Shown: positions 44,146 to 55,830 of the stretch, piece after piece
How the letters are laid out: each line of letters opens with the position of its first letter
How positions within the stretch are numbered: the first letter of the stretch is position 1
NCBI RefSeq assembly: GCF_026914185.1
Contig: NC_070569.1
Location: forward strand, 620,001 to 684,000
From: Puccinia triticina
Taxonomy: Eukaryota; Basidiomycota; Pucciniomycetes; Pucciniales; Pucciniaceae
Direction: 5' to 3'
Length of the DNA: 64,000 nt
Position numbers and translations under genes: made by a program
Notes under the pieces: model-generated
The model's database searches: none
What the model was told of the DNA's origin: nothing
The model's input: only the letters and a program-made list of their open reading frames with translations

Positions 44146-44319
44146 CGGACGGTTTGTGGGGCCTTGCCTAGGCTTGCTGGTGATTGCGTGCTAGCCTACA
44201 TATGTACTTATCAGAACTGTGCAGATAGTATCTGCACAGTTCCCGCAGTTTTGGCAAATCCAGCAGGATTTTCCGGTGGAAAATCCTGGCCAAGAGGGCA
44301 AGCTTTTCCGGCATGTCTG
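44114..44319 (-). repeat. Right 205-bp terminal inverted repeat
   Basis: A near-perfect inverted copy of 27,065-27,270, with differences at the fourth and fifth bases after TA and at two bases beside ACATATGTAGG. It carries the ATG of the transposase gene at the same 174-base distance from its outer end. Confidence 0.85.
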
Positions 44320-44514
44320 TAACACGTGGCTTCCCGAAGAGTCAGTGCAATTTTACTCTGCAGAATTAACACCTCAAAAATAAGGTATCCTGTGGCTTCC
44401 CCCTTGGTTCAAAAGATATATTATCCCTTTGAAACCGTACATACGGAGCAATTATTGCTCCATAAGAAAGGCAAGTTTGATATGGAATCATCAAGATTGG
44501 ACAGGTTTAAGTGT

Positions 44515-45027
44515 TGCAGCAGGACCCTGGCCACCCCCATAAATGGGTGGCACCAAAATTTATGAATTTCCCGGCCAAATTGCAAAATGGTACGCACGGA
44601 AAATGTATGAATAGCCTTGAGGGTAGGCACCTCAAATGTATAAAATTTTCCTCAGAGAAGGGAGGGTAGTAACCAGAAATGTATGAATTTATGAGAGGAA
44701 CACAACTGCTCTCTCTCCACACACACACACACACACACACACCCCTCAGCAGCAATGAACACCCAGGTTAATATTTTTGTACCAGTTTACGTAGTTTACC
44801 CAGGATCCCTGAAGCTATGAGAAATGGCTAGCTGCAAAAAAAACAGGCTTTGCGCCCTTGTCCGCAACAATAATGGTAGGCATGAAAAATGTATGAAAAT
44901 TTTGGAAATCCTCTGAGGGTACGCACAAAACGTGTATTAATGGGCTCTGCAAATGTATAAATTTTTGCAAATTTCCAGATTTTTGGTGCCACCCATTCAT
45001 AGGGGGTTGCCAGGGTCCTGTTGCAGC
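44515..45027. mobile_element. MITE with AAATGTATGAAT motif repeats
   Basis: Inverted ends GCAGCAGGACCCTGGC and GCAACAGGACCCTGGC continue into ACCCCC...GGGTGGCACCAAAA on both sides. Between them AAAATGTATGAAT and variants recur about eight times. A CA dinucleotide run lies at 44,719-44,744. No clear target duplication was found, so the superfamily is open. Confidence 0.65.
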
Positions 45028-46063
45028 CAGTGCAGCATAAAGATTAATGGTTGAAAAGGTGAAATAACAGAACCAATAATTTGACTTGCACATACAGCAG
45101 CATGCTGTCTCTGTTTGGCCAGGAGTCAGGACCAAGAACAACCTTATAAATGACAATGACCAAAATGTATAGATTTTTGGGCCAAAAACAAATAATTCAA
45201 AATGTTTGAAGTTATCCTCTGCTTGTTTGTGCTACTGGAAAGGATTGAAAAATGCCAATCTCAATTCTCTCAGGCGGTGGGGTTGAACTTGTAGTGCATA
45301 ATTTTCTTCCATGGATCCAATTAAAGATGAATTTAGGTAACTTTAGCAGTTGTGCCCAGTGCTGCATTTTTGGAGCTCATGTATGAATTTTTAAATGCAA
45401 ACTCAAGGATTTTTTGGATGCTGTTGTTTATATGTAGTAGTGGATTTCCTGGGTGCTGGCAGTGGAACCTGATTTGCTTTCAAGTTTGTCGTACAGCTAA
45501 CTTAACCAAGTCCCTCTATTGGTGGAGGACGCCGTCCCGCAGGGACCCTCCAAAGAGGTCGCTTCGCCCCCCCGAGGAGAGAATTAGCTAAGTTAGGGGG
45601 GGGGGGTAGAATTTTACAAACCTTCTTTTACAAGTCATAAGCCTTGGAAATTGCATCCATTGTGAAACTATCACAAGCTGGGAGGCATTCATAATTTTCC
45701 ACACCTCCTGCCATATTTTCCACTATTGTAAAACAAGCATTTTAAAAGATACCTTGTAATTTTTTTGTCCAACAGACTGAAATGTAATTTCACAAGTGAT
45801 TCTCTTACAATGATCTCCCTTCTAAAAAATAAGCCCCACAAAATAGCGCGTGGGGCCAAAAAACTTCAAATTCACAAGGCTTCACTCACAAGGGATGTAT
45901 TTTTGCCTTCACAACGGTCGCAAAATTCTCGCCAGGCAAAAGAAAATGTGAAATTTACAAGCCATATAAAAATTTGCAAGTGATGAATTTCAAAGCGCCA
46001 AACATGGAGAAACAAAAAATAAAAAAGAGACCACGGATACCCAATAGCCAAACCCCGCCATCC

Positions 46064-46400
46064 CTAACCAAATTTAGCTTTACAAAGCCTTGACTCCCCG
46101 GAGGCTTTTTGTTTGCAACTGCTTGCTTGTTCCGCTCCAGATTTTGCACTGACACTCTCTTGGGGCCGACTGGCAGTACTCTTGGGCTTTGTTTGAGCCA
46201 TGGAAACCTTGGTGGCCTCCAAAGATGCCCCCTTGAGTACCTTCTTATCTGCCGCCGCCTTGATTTGCTGATCTTCCACTGTTGGAGGGTCTTCAATTGC
46301 TGGAATCAGTGCCTGAATTGCTGGATTCAGTGTTTTCCTGCTTGCAGATGGATCCAAAACATTGATGGCCGACTGATTTGTAAATTGGAAGCGATTAACA
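46064..46400 (-). pseudogene. Lys/Ser-rich ORF joined to the PMA1 fragment
   Basis: The frame NQSAINVLDPSASRKTLNPAI...KPKSTASRPQES ends at 46,064. It is low complexity and of unknown origin. A short gap on the minus strand separates it from the PMA1 exon, and the two could be spliced together, which would make a chimeric gene inside the TIR element. Confidence 0.35.
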
Positions 46401-46420
46401 GGTCAAGGCCGCTTGGTCTA

Positions 46421-46805
46421 ACATTAATTGCGTCGTACATACGACAATCTCCGGGCACCACATCACCGATCTGGAAAAAGAGGACAATCAGAAAACCTAG
46501 TGAAGAGTACATGATTAGTACACCCAAATGAAGGAACCCACCTTGAAAGCAACAATATCACTTGGGACTAAATTAAATGACTTAATCTTTCACCAGCTTC
46601 CGTTGTGCCGTGCCTTTGCTTTTGGGGCAAGGGAGTCCATGAGGGCTTTGACAGCATGGTCAGCGGACCTTTCTTTGTAGTATCCAATCCTGGAGCTCTG
46701 CGGACAAGAAGTGAAGCTCAGATGAGACTTTCATCTCTCCAATGCTAGCTCATAATTACTTACAATGAGGTGCAAAGCCGTAATAACGTTGAAATCCTGC
46801 CAGTC
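46421..46805 (-). pseudogene. Plasma-membrane H+-ATPase (PMA1) fragment
   Basis: Three exon remnants of a P-type H+-ATPase. DWQDFNVITALHLI (membrane segment 2) ends at a GTAAGT donor at 46,763. RIGYYKERSADHAVKALMDS...KAKARHNGSW*K...VPSDIVAFK lies at 46,697-46,542. IGDVVPGDCRMYDAINV starts at 46,470. These correspond to the start of the actuator domain. The in-frame TGA after GSW and the loss of everything downstream make it non-functional. Intron sequences with CTAAT-type branch sites remain, so it was copied as DNA. Confidence 0.85.
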
Positions 46806-47390
46806 TGGGGAGCGATTTCGTTGGAGAGCACAATCAAGACTCACAAAAATGGGCTACATAATACAAACCCGGTCCCATGTTAAGTTCACACATGTTGGTA
46901 TTGGATGCCTGGAAGGCGGCATCCAGGCCATTTTTGCTTGTTCTAGGAGTGCAGAAGGCAGCGTCAGTGATTGCCAGCTTGTAACTGCAGCTGGTTTACT
47001 CACTACAACAGCCCCAAAACGTCTTCGAGGTCAACCTTTTCGCCATTGGGGGAGCGAAGCGACCTCCAAAGGAGGCGGAGTCCCCCTCCACAAAGGGAGG
47101 GACTTAGTTAAGTTAGTTTGAAGCTGGCCTATGAGGTCGGCGGAAGGCAGGCGGCAATAGAAGGCGGAAGGACATACTTTTAAGTGGGTGGAAATCCAAC
47201 GTGATCAAGGCGTTGAGGCGTGTAAAATTCGCGTGTCATCCTGAGTTGGAATACTTTTCCGGGTGAATACAGCATTGTAAAACAAGGCTTGTAACCTGTA
47301 TCCCGTAAAAATACATTTTGGAGTTCTGATGAAGAAATTCCAAAGGAGGTGTCACAAGGTTTGTGAAACATGCAGTGTAATATTATGTAA

Positions 47391-49799
47391 GGGCCTGTAC
47401 CATAGCAGGCAAAAAAACAGTTTTTCCCAGGAAAATTGTTTTTTTCTACAAAAAACAGTTTTCCCCAGAAAACATGTACCACAGCACCTGTTTTTTGTGA
47501 AATCCAGAAAACAGATTCCCTTGAAAATCACCCATTTTCAAAAACAGGTCTGGACCTGTTTTTTGGATGCTATTTTTCTCTCCGCCGCCGCCGCCATCCC
47601 AGTAGCATCAAATGCCCAAGTCCATCAATCTCATTGATCCAATTGTCCTAATGGAAACCATCCCACCACTCTCATCAACACCCAACCCAACAACAACACC
47701 TACTCCAATGGCTCAGTCCAAGAAAACCAAGCCCAAGAAGCCAACAGCCAAACCAACAAAACTCAAAACGGCTCGGCCCGCACCTTCCTTACCCTCCTTC
47801 GGACTGCAAACAATCATGTTTGCCAGGTGTGGCTTGAGAAGAAAGTTAAAGAGTCAAAGGAAAACAAAAAGAAAGAATAAATTGTAAGCATGACTTGTAT
47901 TGTGAATCTGTCCTTCCTCCACTTGCTGATCTATTTATGTGCTTCACCTTTTCAACATCAATCATGTTTAACAGTCACTTGGTTGCATTCTATTGCTCTT
48001 ATTGCTCTTATTGATACGGTTCTCTTTTCCAATTGATAAAAATACGATCCTCTCTCTTGATCGATTGAAATACAGTTTTCTTTCTTTCTTGATTGATTGA
48101 TCAATCAATACAGTTGTATTTCCCAATTGTGATTTATTGCTCTGATCTTGTCTTTATCGGCCGTTATCCATTGCTTTTATCCCTCGGTCTTAAAATCATA
48201 TAGTCATATTTCTCGGTCGCACTCTGGGCGTCTTTCTTGATCACACTCCATTGCTCTTATCATCTGATCTTATTGATATGGTTGTCTCGCTTTGCAATTA
48301 TGTATCGCTCTGAATAAACTTCTTTGAGCTCAACGATGAACCAGAGATCTTTTCGACCCTTATGACTATGGTTGTTGGCGCCACTTTTTAAAAAGTGCGC
48401 GCCAGACGGCGCCTCAAAAATGCCAGCAGCTGGCGCCTTTGGCTGGGGGCGCCGGGGCGCCGAGCGTTTTTTGTAAAATCATAAAATATATAAAATTTTG
48501 AAGTAAATATGTAAATACATATTTATGTAAGACAAGGAGACAAATTTTCAAGTAGATCAGCACATGACATCTTTGGGGTTCCAGTTTGAATCCTCATTGG
48601 GGTTGGTATTAATCACATCAACAACAACAAACTCTTTATCCCATTTTAGCGGAGGAAAGTGTTCCAACAAATCAAAGTCAAACAGTGTATCCATGAAGGC
48701 ATCTTCCCATGAGAGGAGCACCTCATTCTGAGCTTGATCTTGGTCAAAAATGCCTTCTTCAAATGCTTCCAGCTTGGCTGGAGCTTAAGGAAGTAGTTGT
48801 ATAGGTTCATGTTTTCATACTTGGAGTTTTCTTTTCCAGTTTTTTTGCTTGCTCTTCTCTTTTTGCAAAAGCGTTGTTTGAATGGCTCCAACCTGGAGTA
48901 AATCTCTGTATCACACATTTTGGAGTTGGACATCAGGAAGCCAGCCCATTTTGGCCCATGGGAAACAGACGGCTTGGGTGCAGCAGGCAAGGTTCTAGTT
49001 GGCGGATTAAAGCAGATTTGGCTTATTGAAAGAATAAACAAGCAGAAGGTTGAAGACCACCTACAAAGAGACGAGTAAGGATGACAGCCTCATCAAGCCT
49101 CGGCAAGTCTCAGTTAGCCCTCACTCTTTACTTTTCACTTGAGTTAAATACTCTGAAATTTGACTCACAGGGCTATCAGGGATTCAAATTCCATTATTGA
49201 TGGTTCTGGGACTTGTTTTAAACTCTTTCCCAGCTCCTGACAAAATTAGTCTCTCTGGGTGCGCGCCAACCCACATTTTCAGAAAAAGTGCGCGCCTGGG
49301 TGCGCGGGTGCGGGGCGGGCGCACCTAGGCGCGCCATGGGGGGTGGCGCCGACAACCAGACTTATGACCTAGCATCATACCTCTTCCACCTTCTTCTCCT
49401 GCGATATTCTTTGCCTTCTAAATCCATCCTGAGGATATCCGAAATTCTGAAGCTCCCTCCATCTTTTGCTCCGTCCATCAGCAACAATATTGATGCTTCT
49501 CAACCTTTAACCACGGAGAAATTGCTCTCAGCAATTGCAGATTGCATCAAAGCTGTCCAAGTCGGCGGGGCTCCGAATATGGAGGCAGCGGCTCAGTGTA
49601 TGCTCAAATGTTTTTGGGACGGGCGATTTGGAGGCTGGACATGGTTGATTGTGGAAATTCTGGAGTCTTGGGGATGTTTGTGGTACACGTTTATCACATC
49701 CTGTTTTTTCAGATATGTGTTTTTCAAAATAACGGAAAAGCGCAAAAAAAAAACTATTTTACCTGCACCAAAAAAACAGATTTTGTATGGTACAGGCCC
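47391..49799. mobile_element. PIF/Harbinger-like element with 3-bp TAA TSD
   Basis: Ends GGGCCTGTACCATA and TATGGTACAGGCCC with TAA on both sides (47,388-47,390 and 49,800-49,802). About 1 kb of it is a later hAT insertion. The rest includes a basic ORF at 47,612-47,887 (KKTKPKKPTAKPTKLKTARP) and a frame RISEILKLPPSFAPSISNNI near 49,420. Neither is a recognisable DDE or Myb domain, so the copy seems non-autonomous. Confidence 0.8.
48367..49360. mobile_element. hAT-like element nested in PIF-like element
   Basis: Ends TATGGTTGTTGGCGCCACT and, reversed, TCTGGTTGTCGGCGCCACC, flanked by the 8-bp duplication CTTATGAC (48,359-48,366 and 49,361-49,368). Subterminal GGCGCC and GTGCGCGCC motifs are repeated within 110 bases of both ends, as in autonomous hAT elements. 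A 131-codon minus-strand ORF (48,646-49,041) shows no hAT dimerisation domain. Confidence 0.85.
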
Positions 49800-49802
49800 T
49801 AA

Positions 49803-51387
49803 ATGCTATCCACATGGTATATTTGCATAGTATGTTTTACAATGTATAATTTACAAGGGCCGAGACAAGTCCGAAAGCCCCGGAAAAATACATATTACCC
49901 CAAACATCCCATAAAATCCCAACGCATCTATTTTACAAGGATTATGCCTTGTGAAATAAATTTTGTAAAATTCACGGACCCGTAAGTTAGGTCGTATAGA
50001 CCCGTCGCCCGACGAGAGACGACGAGCCCTGGTTAATGTACAAGGCCTCGTCGGGCGCTGCAACGATTTTATAACCTCTCCAACTGCAAAAAATATTGGT
50101 CCCAAGAGAAGACACGTCTTCACCCCTGGTCACGCAACCCAAATTAATCCACATCGCGATCGGGCCCCATCAGCGGAGGTTCAATTCAGAGGGACTGGGT
50201 TCAAAACTCTAGTCAAGCCTTACCTGTTTGGATCTGTTGGGGTCCAGCAACATTCCGAATTCTTGAATGCGGCCCGGTTCTTGGTATGATCTGAGGTCAG
50301 AGGCATGCTTCTTTATACATTTATGGTGACCTTGTGGTCCTTCAAAAACTTTGCTCTTCCTACATATTTAAATGTTTATATTCTTCCTTTGTCAAAGCGG
50401 CAAGAAAACGGTCAGAAAAATAAAGATCTTGGAAGGGCTTGCACGGTCCCTTCCACCCTTGGTACTTACTTATCTATGTGAATATGGTATTAAATTCCAG
50501 GGTGTTACAAGGACCCAGTTTTTGTTTGATTAGACTTTGGCCAAAGCATTTTAATCGTCATGACTCCATGAGGCGAGACTTTTTCAACTCAAGATAACCT
50601 TCTCAAACTTACATTGACATTGTGCCGTCTAAATTTGATTCCTCTGGAAAGGTGAACGTTTGATGTGATAGGCTTTCAGAAGTGAGATTAAGGAATATGA
50701 ATCGAATGATTACAAAAAGAGGATCGCGCGATCAGCCTGATGATTAACGTGTGCTTGATTCTGTCGCGAATGCATTCTGTCATTGATCTAGTGGTGATCG
50801 AGGTAATTCTGAAGCTTACTGTGGGGTAGTGCTGGGAAAAGAGACCGGTCCTTTATAAGAACACACTGTCACAGGTTCAATTTCCCACTGCGCACGGAGA
50901 AAGGCTTGTCGTAAACCTCGACCTACCTCAAGTGCTGCCCGGCGTCCATCCCGGCGGTTAACGCTCGGGAGTCGGAGTATTCGACAAACTGGACGAAAAA
51001 CACATGCTTGCAAGGGGCTGCAACTGCAACAGGCTACAACCTGCTGCAACTCTGATTTAAATAATTATTTAAATGATTATTTATGTAAATATACATTAGT
51101 CGATTTGATTTAAAAACACCTGCTTGAATATCACTCTATATAATTCATAATTAAGATCGATGAAAGTTCGCCTCTAAAGTTTGCACCAGTTGAGGGCTGT
51201 TGAGTGCAGTTCACGTTGGCCGACAAAGCAAATTAAGTTTTAATGATCAGCGGGTAACATTCACACCCATGGGCCATGAGCTGCAATGAGCAAGAGGTCG
51301 ATCAATCACAGGCGGGTGGGAGCTCATAAAACTTCAGCAGAGATTGTAGGACGCATCTCACGATTTGTGTTGTGAGCTCACCAGTGC
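49803..51387. other. Intergenic region upstream of membrane-protein gene
   Basis: TTTACAAG motifs recur at 49,850-49,970, echoing those at 45.6-46.0 kb. A hairpin CCGTCGCCCGACGAG...CCTCGTCGGGCG lies near 49,999-50,058. The rest shows no gene; the last 200 bases should hold the promoter of the gene starting at 51,388. Confidence 0.45.
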
Positions 51388-53364
51388 ATGCTGTCAAACC
51401 TGGACAAGGATTTGTCGGCCGTGTTCTCGCAACCGCTTCCAAAACTCTGCCTTGTAAAATTTATTAGACTCTCTGATTCATCCTTGCTAGGCAAAAAACA
51501 GCTCGCTGGAAAATCGAATACGGGCTTCATGAAGAGCACCCGCGGTCTCAGTCATGAGACCATGCTAGGCGGCCTGTCAGCCGGTGCCGATCCTTTTGCC
51601 TACATCTCTCAGCTTACGACGCGTAGATTTACACCTCGGTTGCCTCAATCGGCCGTAATCCTCGTTGCCGTTTTTCTTATTTTTCATATCTTGCTCGCCG
51701 CATTCAACTTGGTCATCTTACTCCTTCCCTATATCGGTAAAGCAAAGCGACCTCAATGGATTTTCAAGAAGCTTTACATCTACGCGCGTTCTGGAGAAAA
51801 ACGTTTGTTCGGGTTCTGTTTCAACGCGCAATGCTGATTAGGTAGGCTAATGGTATTTGATGTTTTGGCTTCTGCGCCATACAAAGTTTACAGTACTCCC
51901 TTGTACTTGGTCAATACTGGGGTCTTGATGTCGGTCTCGCAGCTTCTCAGCTCCGTCACTACCCAAGCGTACATATGGATGCAGATTAAGATGAATTCAT
52001 CAGAACATTACTCCCTGCACTCTCAATTCTTCCCAGCGTAAGTCTTCACATTGAATCTGTTTTCTTGAGCGTGTTACAAAATCAGTTGTGCTTGTTTCTT
52101 CTGGTACCGATGTTTTGAACGATATTATCTAGCTTAGGACTCATGTTTATCTTTAATACCTGCTCTTATTGGAGCATGACGCATTGCTTTTTAGCCCTGT
52201 GAGTCGGTCTTTTTTTGGCATTTACCGTCGAAGTTGAACTGATTGGACGATTTATAAATCCTAGATATTACAGCAACAAGAACTTCACGGACAAATCAAA
52301 GCGGATGAGCTGGCTCCGATCACCTCTATCTATCAATATCTTTTTTGCTATTTTTCCAATTTCCGTTACCGTTTCCACTATCGTAGTCGTGACCCGTATG
52401 AGTATGGTCTACCGTGATCTTCAAGTCCAGACAAAAAGTTTGAGAGCCACCTTGTCTCAAGGTAGCCTGATTTGGAAGAAATTGAAACTTCCTGATCACT
52501 CGGACGAGAAAGCAAACCTTTCATCTCAGCTGACAAAAGTGCAGGACCAATTAGACGCGTTGCTCGAGCAAACAGGCACTCTTGTACCCAAATTACTTGA
52601 CCGATTCAATTCAGTCCGATCAATCATGTTATTCTTCATACCCGCAACCAGCCTAGTAAGCCTATAGCTAACCTACCCTAAGGCTATAGGGAACCCAACT
52701 TATTGTAGCTACATGGACCGCTGAAGCACCTGGATTTGTAATTTTATCTAGGTTTTCGTCTTGTCATTTTGGAAATTGGCTCAAAGGTACAAATTGAAGT
52801 GCAATGTGCCAATTGATCCAACATCAAGTACCGATTTCTCGGATTCTTGGAACGCAAATAAAAGCTGTAAACACCTCTCTGTGCGATCAAATATCAGCCG
52901 AACTAGCCAAACATTTTTTCAGACCCTACGTTCAGATCCCCAATTTCGTGAGTGTAAAACGGGAATTTCGAAAGCTCAAGCCCGTATAGGGTATCAAATA
53001 GAGCTGATGCAACATCTTCCTTAGTTCGATTGACATTGAGAGCTTTTGCTACTCTCCTGGGAATGCTTACTGGCATGGTTTTCTGGTTCTTGGCTATATT
53101 CAAGCTGAGTGATATGATGATCGAGTAGGTCCAATTCTTTGATGCTTCATGCTTGTAATTGAACCGGGTCTCAAGTAATTTCTGTTCGATTTTAGTCCTT
53201 ATTGGCACGGGGTGGCGACATGGCTACCAACGGTTTCTGGCTCTTGGACTGCGATTCCAGTAGCATGGCAATCTGTGGGTATCCAATTCAGTTTTCTCAA
53301 GCTTCTTGAAATTGACAAGACTTTATCTGAGATAGTGGCGGCTATACCTAGACCAAAACCTTAG
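51388..53364 (+). CDS. Multi-spanning membrane protein, about seven TM segments
   Basis: Exons 51388-51802, 51842-52037, 52133-52198 and 52265-52655 join in frame. A next exon starts at 52,752, and the last two (ending at 53,124 and 53,196-53,364) also connect in frame; the part between about 52,790 and 53,025 is not resolved. Hydrophobic segments are SAVILVAVFLIFHILLAAFN, YLVNTGVLMSVSQLL, GLMFIFNTCSYWSMTHCFLA, INIFFAIFPISVTVSTIVVV, SIMLFFIPATSL, FATLLGMLTGMVFWFLAIF and GVATWLPTVSGSWTAIPVAW. A predicted helical loop (LSSQLTKVQDQLDALLEQT) lies between the fourth and fifth. The overall form resembles the large unnamed multi-TM families of rusts, perhaps receptor-like, but I recognise no signature and do not assign a function. 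Donors GTTTGT and GTAAGT are normal. Confidence 0.72.
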
Positions 53365-54985
53365 AACAGCTGATAATGCCTGTAAATTGGAAGACTCCAT
53401 CGACCAGAGAGCACCCTCGGACGACGCGCTCTCAATTACTACCCCAGGGGTGAAATCAAAAACTTTCTACTAGCAAAACTTCTTTCGCTATCATTTTTCC
53501 CACTATTCCTCAAGGCTTTCCCTGGAGACCTCTCCAGATTTGTACTACTTAAGAGTTAGATGAACATTTGGTTTCCATGGAGTGTAACAAGGCCCCGTCC
53601 TTTTCCGAAGGGTTGTGACTGTGTCTGTACGGATGGCGATTGCCCGCGGGCCAGCCCCAAGATCCCTTCTACGCTCGCAGGCGCGTCGGGCCGGGCCAAT
53701 TTTTAGGAGAAGTAATACTGACCCAAACCCATTTGATTGATGGGCTTCCTACGGGCCCCAGCCGAAAAATCAGTTTTTGGGTCGAGAACAGGGAAATTCT
53801 TAACTTACTGTTGGTTCTGCTGCCCCTGTAGACCCAAATTTGGTCCTGCTCAACCAGATTTCCAGGGGGCATAACCAGAAATAGTGTGTTTACAAATTGT
53901 TTAGGCAATGTAAAGTGTTTAGTGATGAGCAAGTAGCGCAGCTTATTGGGTGCTTCTTTGTTGCCTTTGCACATAGCATTAGCTCAGAGCCAGTGACATT
54001 TTGCTACACTATGTTAAATTTAGGATAATTTGACTATGCTACACCACAATAATCACACGGTTAGCGTAGCCAGCCAAGCATTGATTCTGAAAGAATTGGA
54101 GCAACTGAAAGATATATTGCTTTAATATAAACTTCGGTATTTACAAGTTTACATTTGACTGAGTAAGATAAGAGAGGAAAAACTTTTACCTGAAAGCAGC
54201 AGAAAGCGTTGCTGGGTTCTGAGTAAAAGGTTTTTTTTCTTTTCTTGGTGTTTGAGCTGGAGCGATGGGAAAGTGATAGGACAAGTCTAAGTGGTTTGTT
54301 ACGCCTTAGTCAGATCACTTTCCTTGTTCTGTTTCTTCTGAATCTTAGACTCACCGAGGCAGGGACTAGTTATTCAAATAACTTAGTCTTATCCTGTCGG
54401 TACGGATGAGCTGCGGCTGTTTCTGTGTTGTCATGCAATGTTTGCCTTTCTTTTAGTCTGGGGTCTTTATCTATAGAGTCTCAGAGAGATGTCTGCTCAC
54501 CTTTCTCGGTGCTGGCCGTAATCCTGGCTAGGAGTGAGTCTCGTGCCTGATTCCCGATACAATGCGCGAGGGGTCTGTTGAGTGTAAAAGTTGGTTAGCT
54601 TATTGCAATTCCAACTTTCTAGCTCTGCTCGCTTACGTACCCGGAGGCTTTCTTTGGTCTTCCTTTTTCCCTTACGGTTGCCGTTGCGGTTGCCGTGTCT
54701 ATGCGTGACCGAGCGGTACTCGTCAGCTATGGTTTGGGTTAGGGTTTTGGCTGGACTGCTAGAGGGGCTTACCTCTTTGTGCAGCTGGGTTCTGGGTTGG
54801 TTCTGTCCGCGCGAGCTCTCTGTTAGATTGCTGCGGGTGGTCTGGGTTTTGTTCTAACCGCGCTAACTTCCGCGGGGGTTGTTGCGGGTCTGGGGCTATA
54901 ATCTCACAGATTCAGGCTCAGCACTGTGGTGCAGCAATTTGCACACGGGGTTTCAAGATTAATTTGCCGGCAGCTCTTCAAGATA
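53365..54985. other. Intergenic spacer, no gene seen
   Basis: AT-rich to 54.2 kb, then T/G-rich with TCTTTC-type stretches to 54.9 kb. Short ORFs only. Confidence 0.45.
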
Positions 54986-55290
54986 TCAAGCAAGGCTGAA
55001 ACCGCTGCACTAAAAGTAGTGCAGCGCAGCGGAAAGCGCAGCGGAAATGGGCTCGCTGCACTGCACTTTTTTATAGCGATTTTCCGCTACCGCTTCAGCT
55101 TTTTGAAAATGAAGGGAAAATTCCTTTTTTTTAGCGGACCACAAAAGCGCCTCAAAAGCGCAAAGCCGCTGCGTGGTAGCGCAGCGCAGCGGCACTTCGC
55201 TAAAAAAGCGGGATTTGCAGCGGCAGATCCCACTTTTATAATCTGGGTTCCCACTTTTTGCGCTTTTCCGCTTTTAGCACTTTATGAGTG
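54986..55290. repeat. GCGCAGCG-rich block, truncated MITE
   Basis: It begins GCAAGGCTGAAACCGCTGC, matching the left end CAAGGCTGAAATGCTGC of the 4.0-kb MITE. It continues with GCAGCGCAGCGGAAA and AAAGCGCCTC motifs. No matching right end is seen, so it looks like a broken member of that family. Confidence 0.65.
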
Positions 55291-55616
55291 CAGCATAGCT
55301 AATATTACTGCATGTTAGCGGCAATAGAGAGAAAATCAACTCAAAAAGAAACTAAAAAAGTGAACTATACACGGCGGATGCACTTTTAAGGTTTTTCGCC
55401 GAAAAACCTTTGAAGTGAGGGTTCTCACTTGGAGGACCTCCGAAGTCGCCATCCTTCGGATGATCTTTGAAGAAAATCCGAAGATTTTCCAAAGGTGGGG
55501 CAAAAACTTCGAATGACATTTGAAGGTGACAGAAATATCCGTCCGACCACCGGGTTGGACCGGATAAAACCTTATTTTTTGACATCTCACTCTACTCCGA
55601 AGTCCATTGGGAGGAA

Positions 55617-55830
55617 GGACCCTCCCCTCCCAATATTCTTTGGAGGACCTCCGGAGGACCTTTGAATGCCTGTGACTTCAAAGGATCTGCGGAGGCGGAG
55701 CCCTCCCCTCCCAATATTCTTTGGAGGACCTCTGGAGGCCCTTCGAATGCCTGTGACTTCAAAGGATCTTCGGAGGCGGAGCCCTCCCCTCCCAATATTC
55801 TTCGGAGGACCTCTGGAGGCTCTTCGAATG
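55617..55830. repeat. Tandem repeat, about 84-bp unit, three copies
   Basis: Each unit runs CCCTCCCCTCCCAATATTCT, TTGGAGGACCTCTGGAGG, GAATGCCTGTGACTTCAAAG, GATCTTCGGAGGCGGAG. The length is a multiple of three, so both strands read open with repeating protein text. The ORFs here are therefore not evidence of a gene. Confidence 0.85.

Larger units (their letters stand above)
27065..44319. mobile_element. Candidate 17-kb TIR element with two inward genes
   Basis: Two inverted repeats of about 205 bp with only about four differences close this block, each next to a TA (27,063-27,064 and 44,320-44,321). Both begin CAG, two variable bases, then ATGCCGGAAAAGC. Each runs through the same leader and the same start codon 174 bases from the end. 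A TA duplication and a CAG terminus are Tc1/mariner features, and the right gene is a transposase of that superfamily. Insertions of Ty1/copia, PIF-like, fold-back, CACTA-like and hAT-like elements account for more than half of the length. The alternative is that the two ends belong to two separate elements that each lost the other end; no third copy of this TIR is present in the window. Confidence 0.55.
45495..47121. mobile_element. TIR element carrying H+-ATPase gene fragments
   Basis: Left end CTAACTTAACCAAGTCCCTC and right end, reversed, CTAACTTAACTAAGTCCCTC. Each is followed by a GC-rich hairpin of the AAGCCTCTC family type. The left hairpin also has its own inner end TTAGCTAAGTTAGG, so it may be a complete small MITE; then the outer pair would be two separate insertions. 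Between the ends are TTTACAAG motif clusters (45,610-45,980), a Lys/Ser-rich ORF and a PMA1 gene fragment. No transposase. Confidence 0.5.

Noticed and set aside
50860..50930. A B-box-like GGTTCAATTTCCC suggesting another tRNA
   Set aside because: No acceptor or D stem pairs around it; a single box match is not enough.
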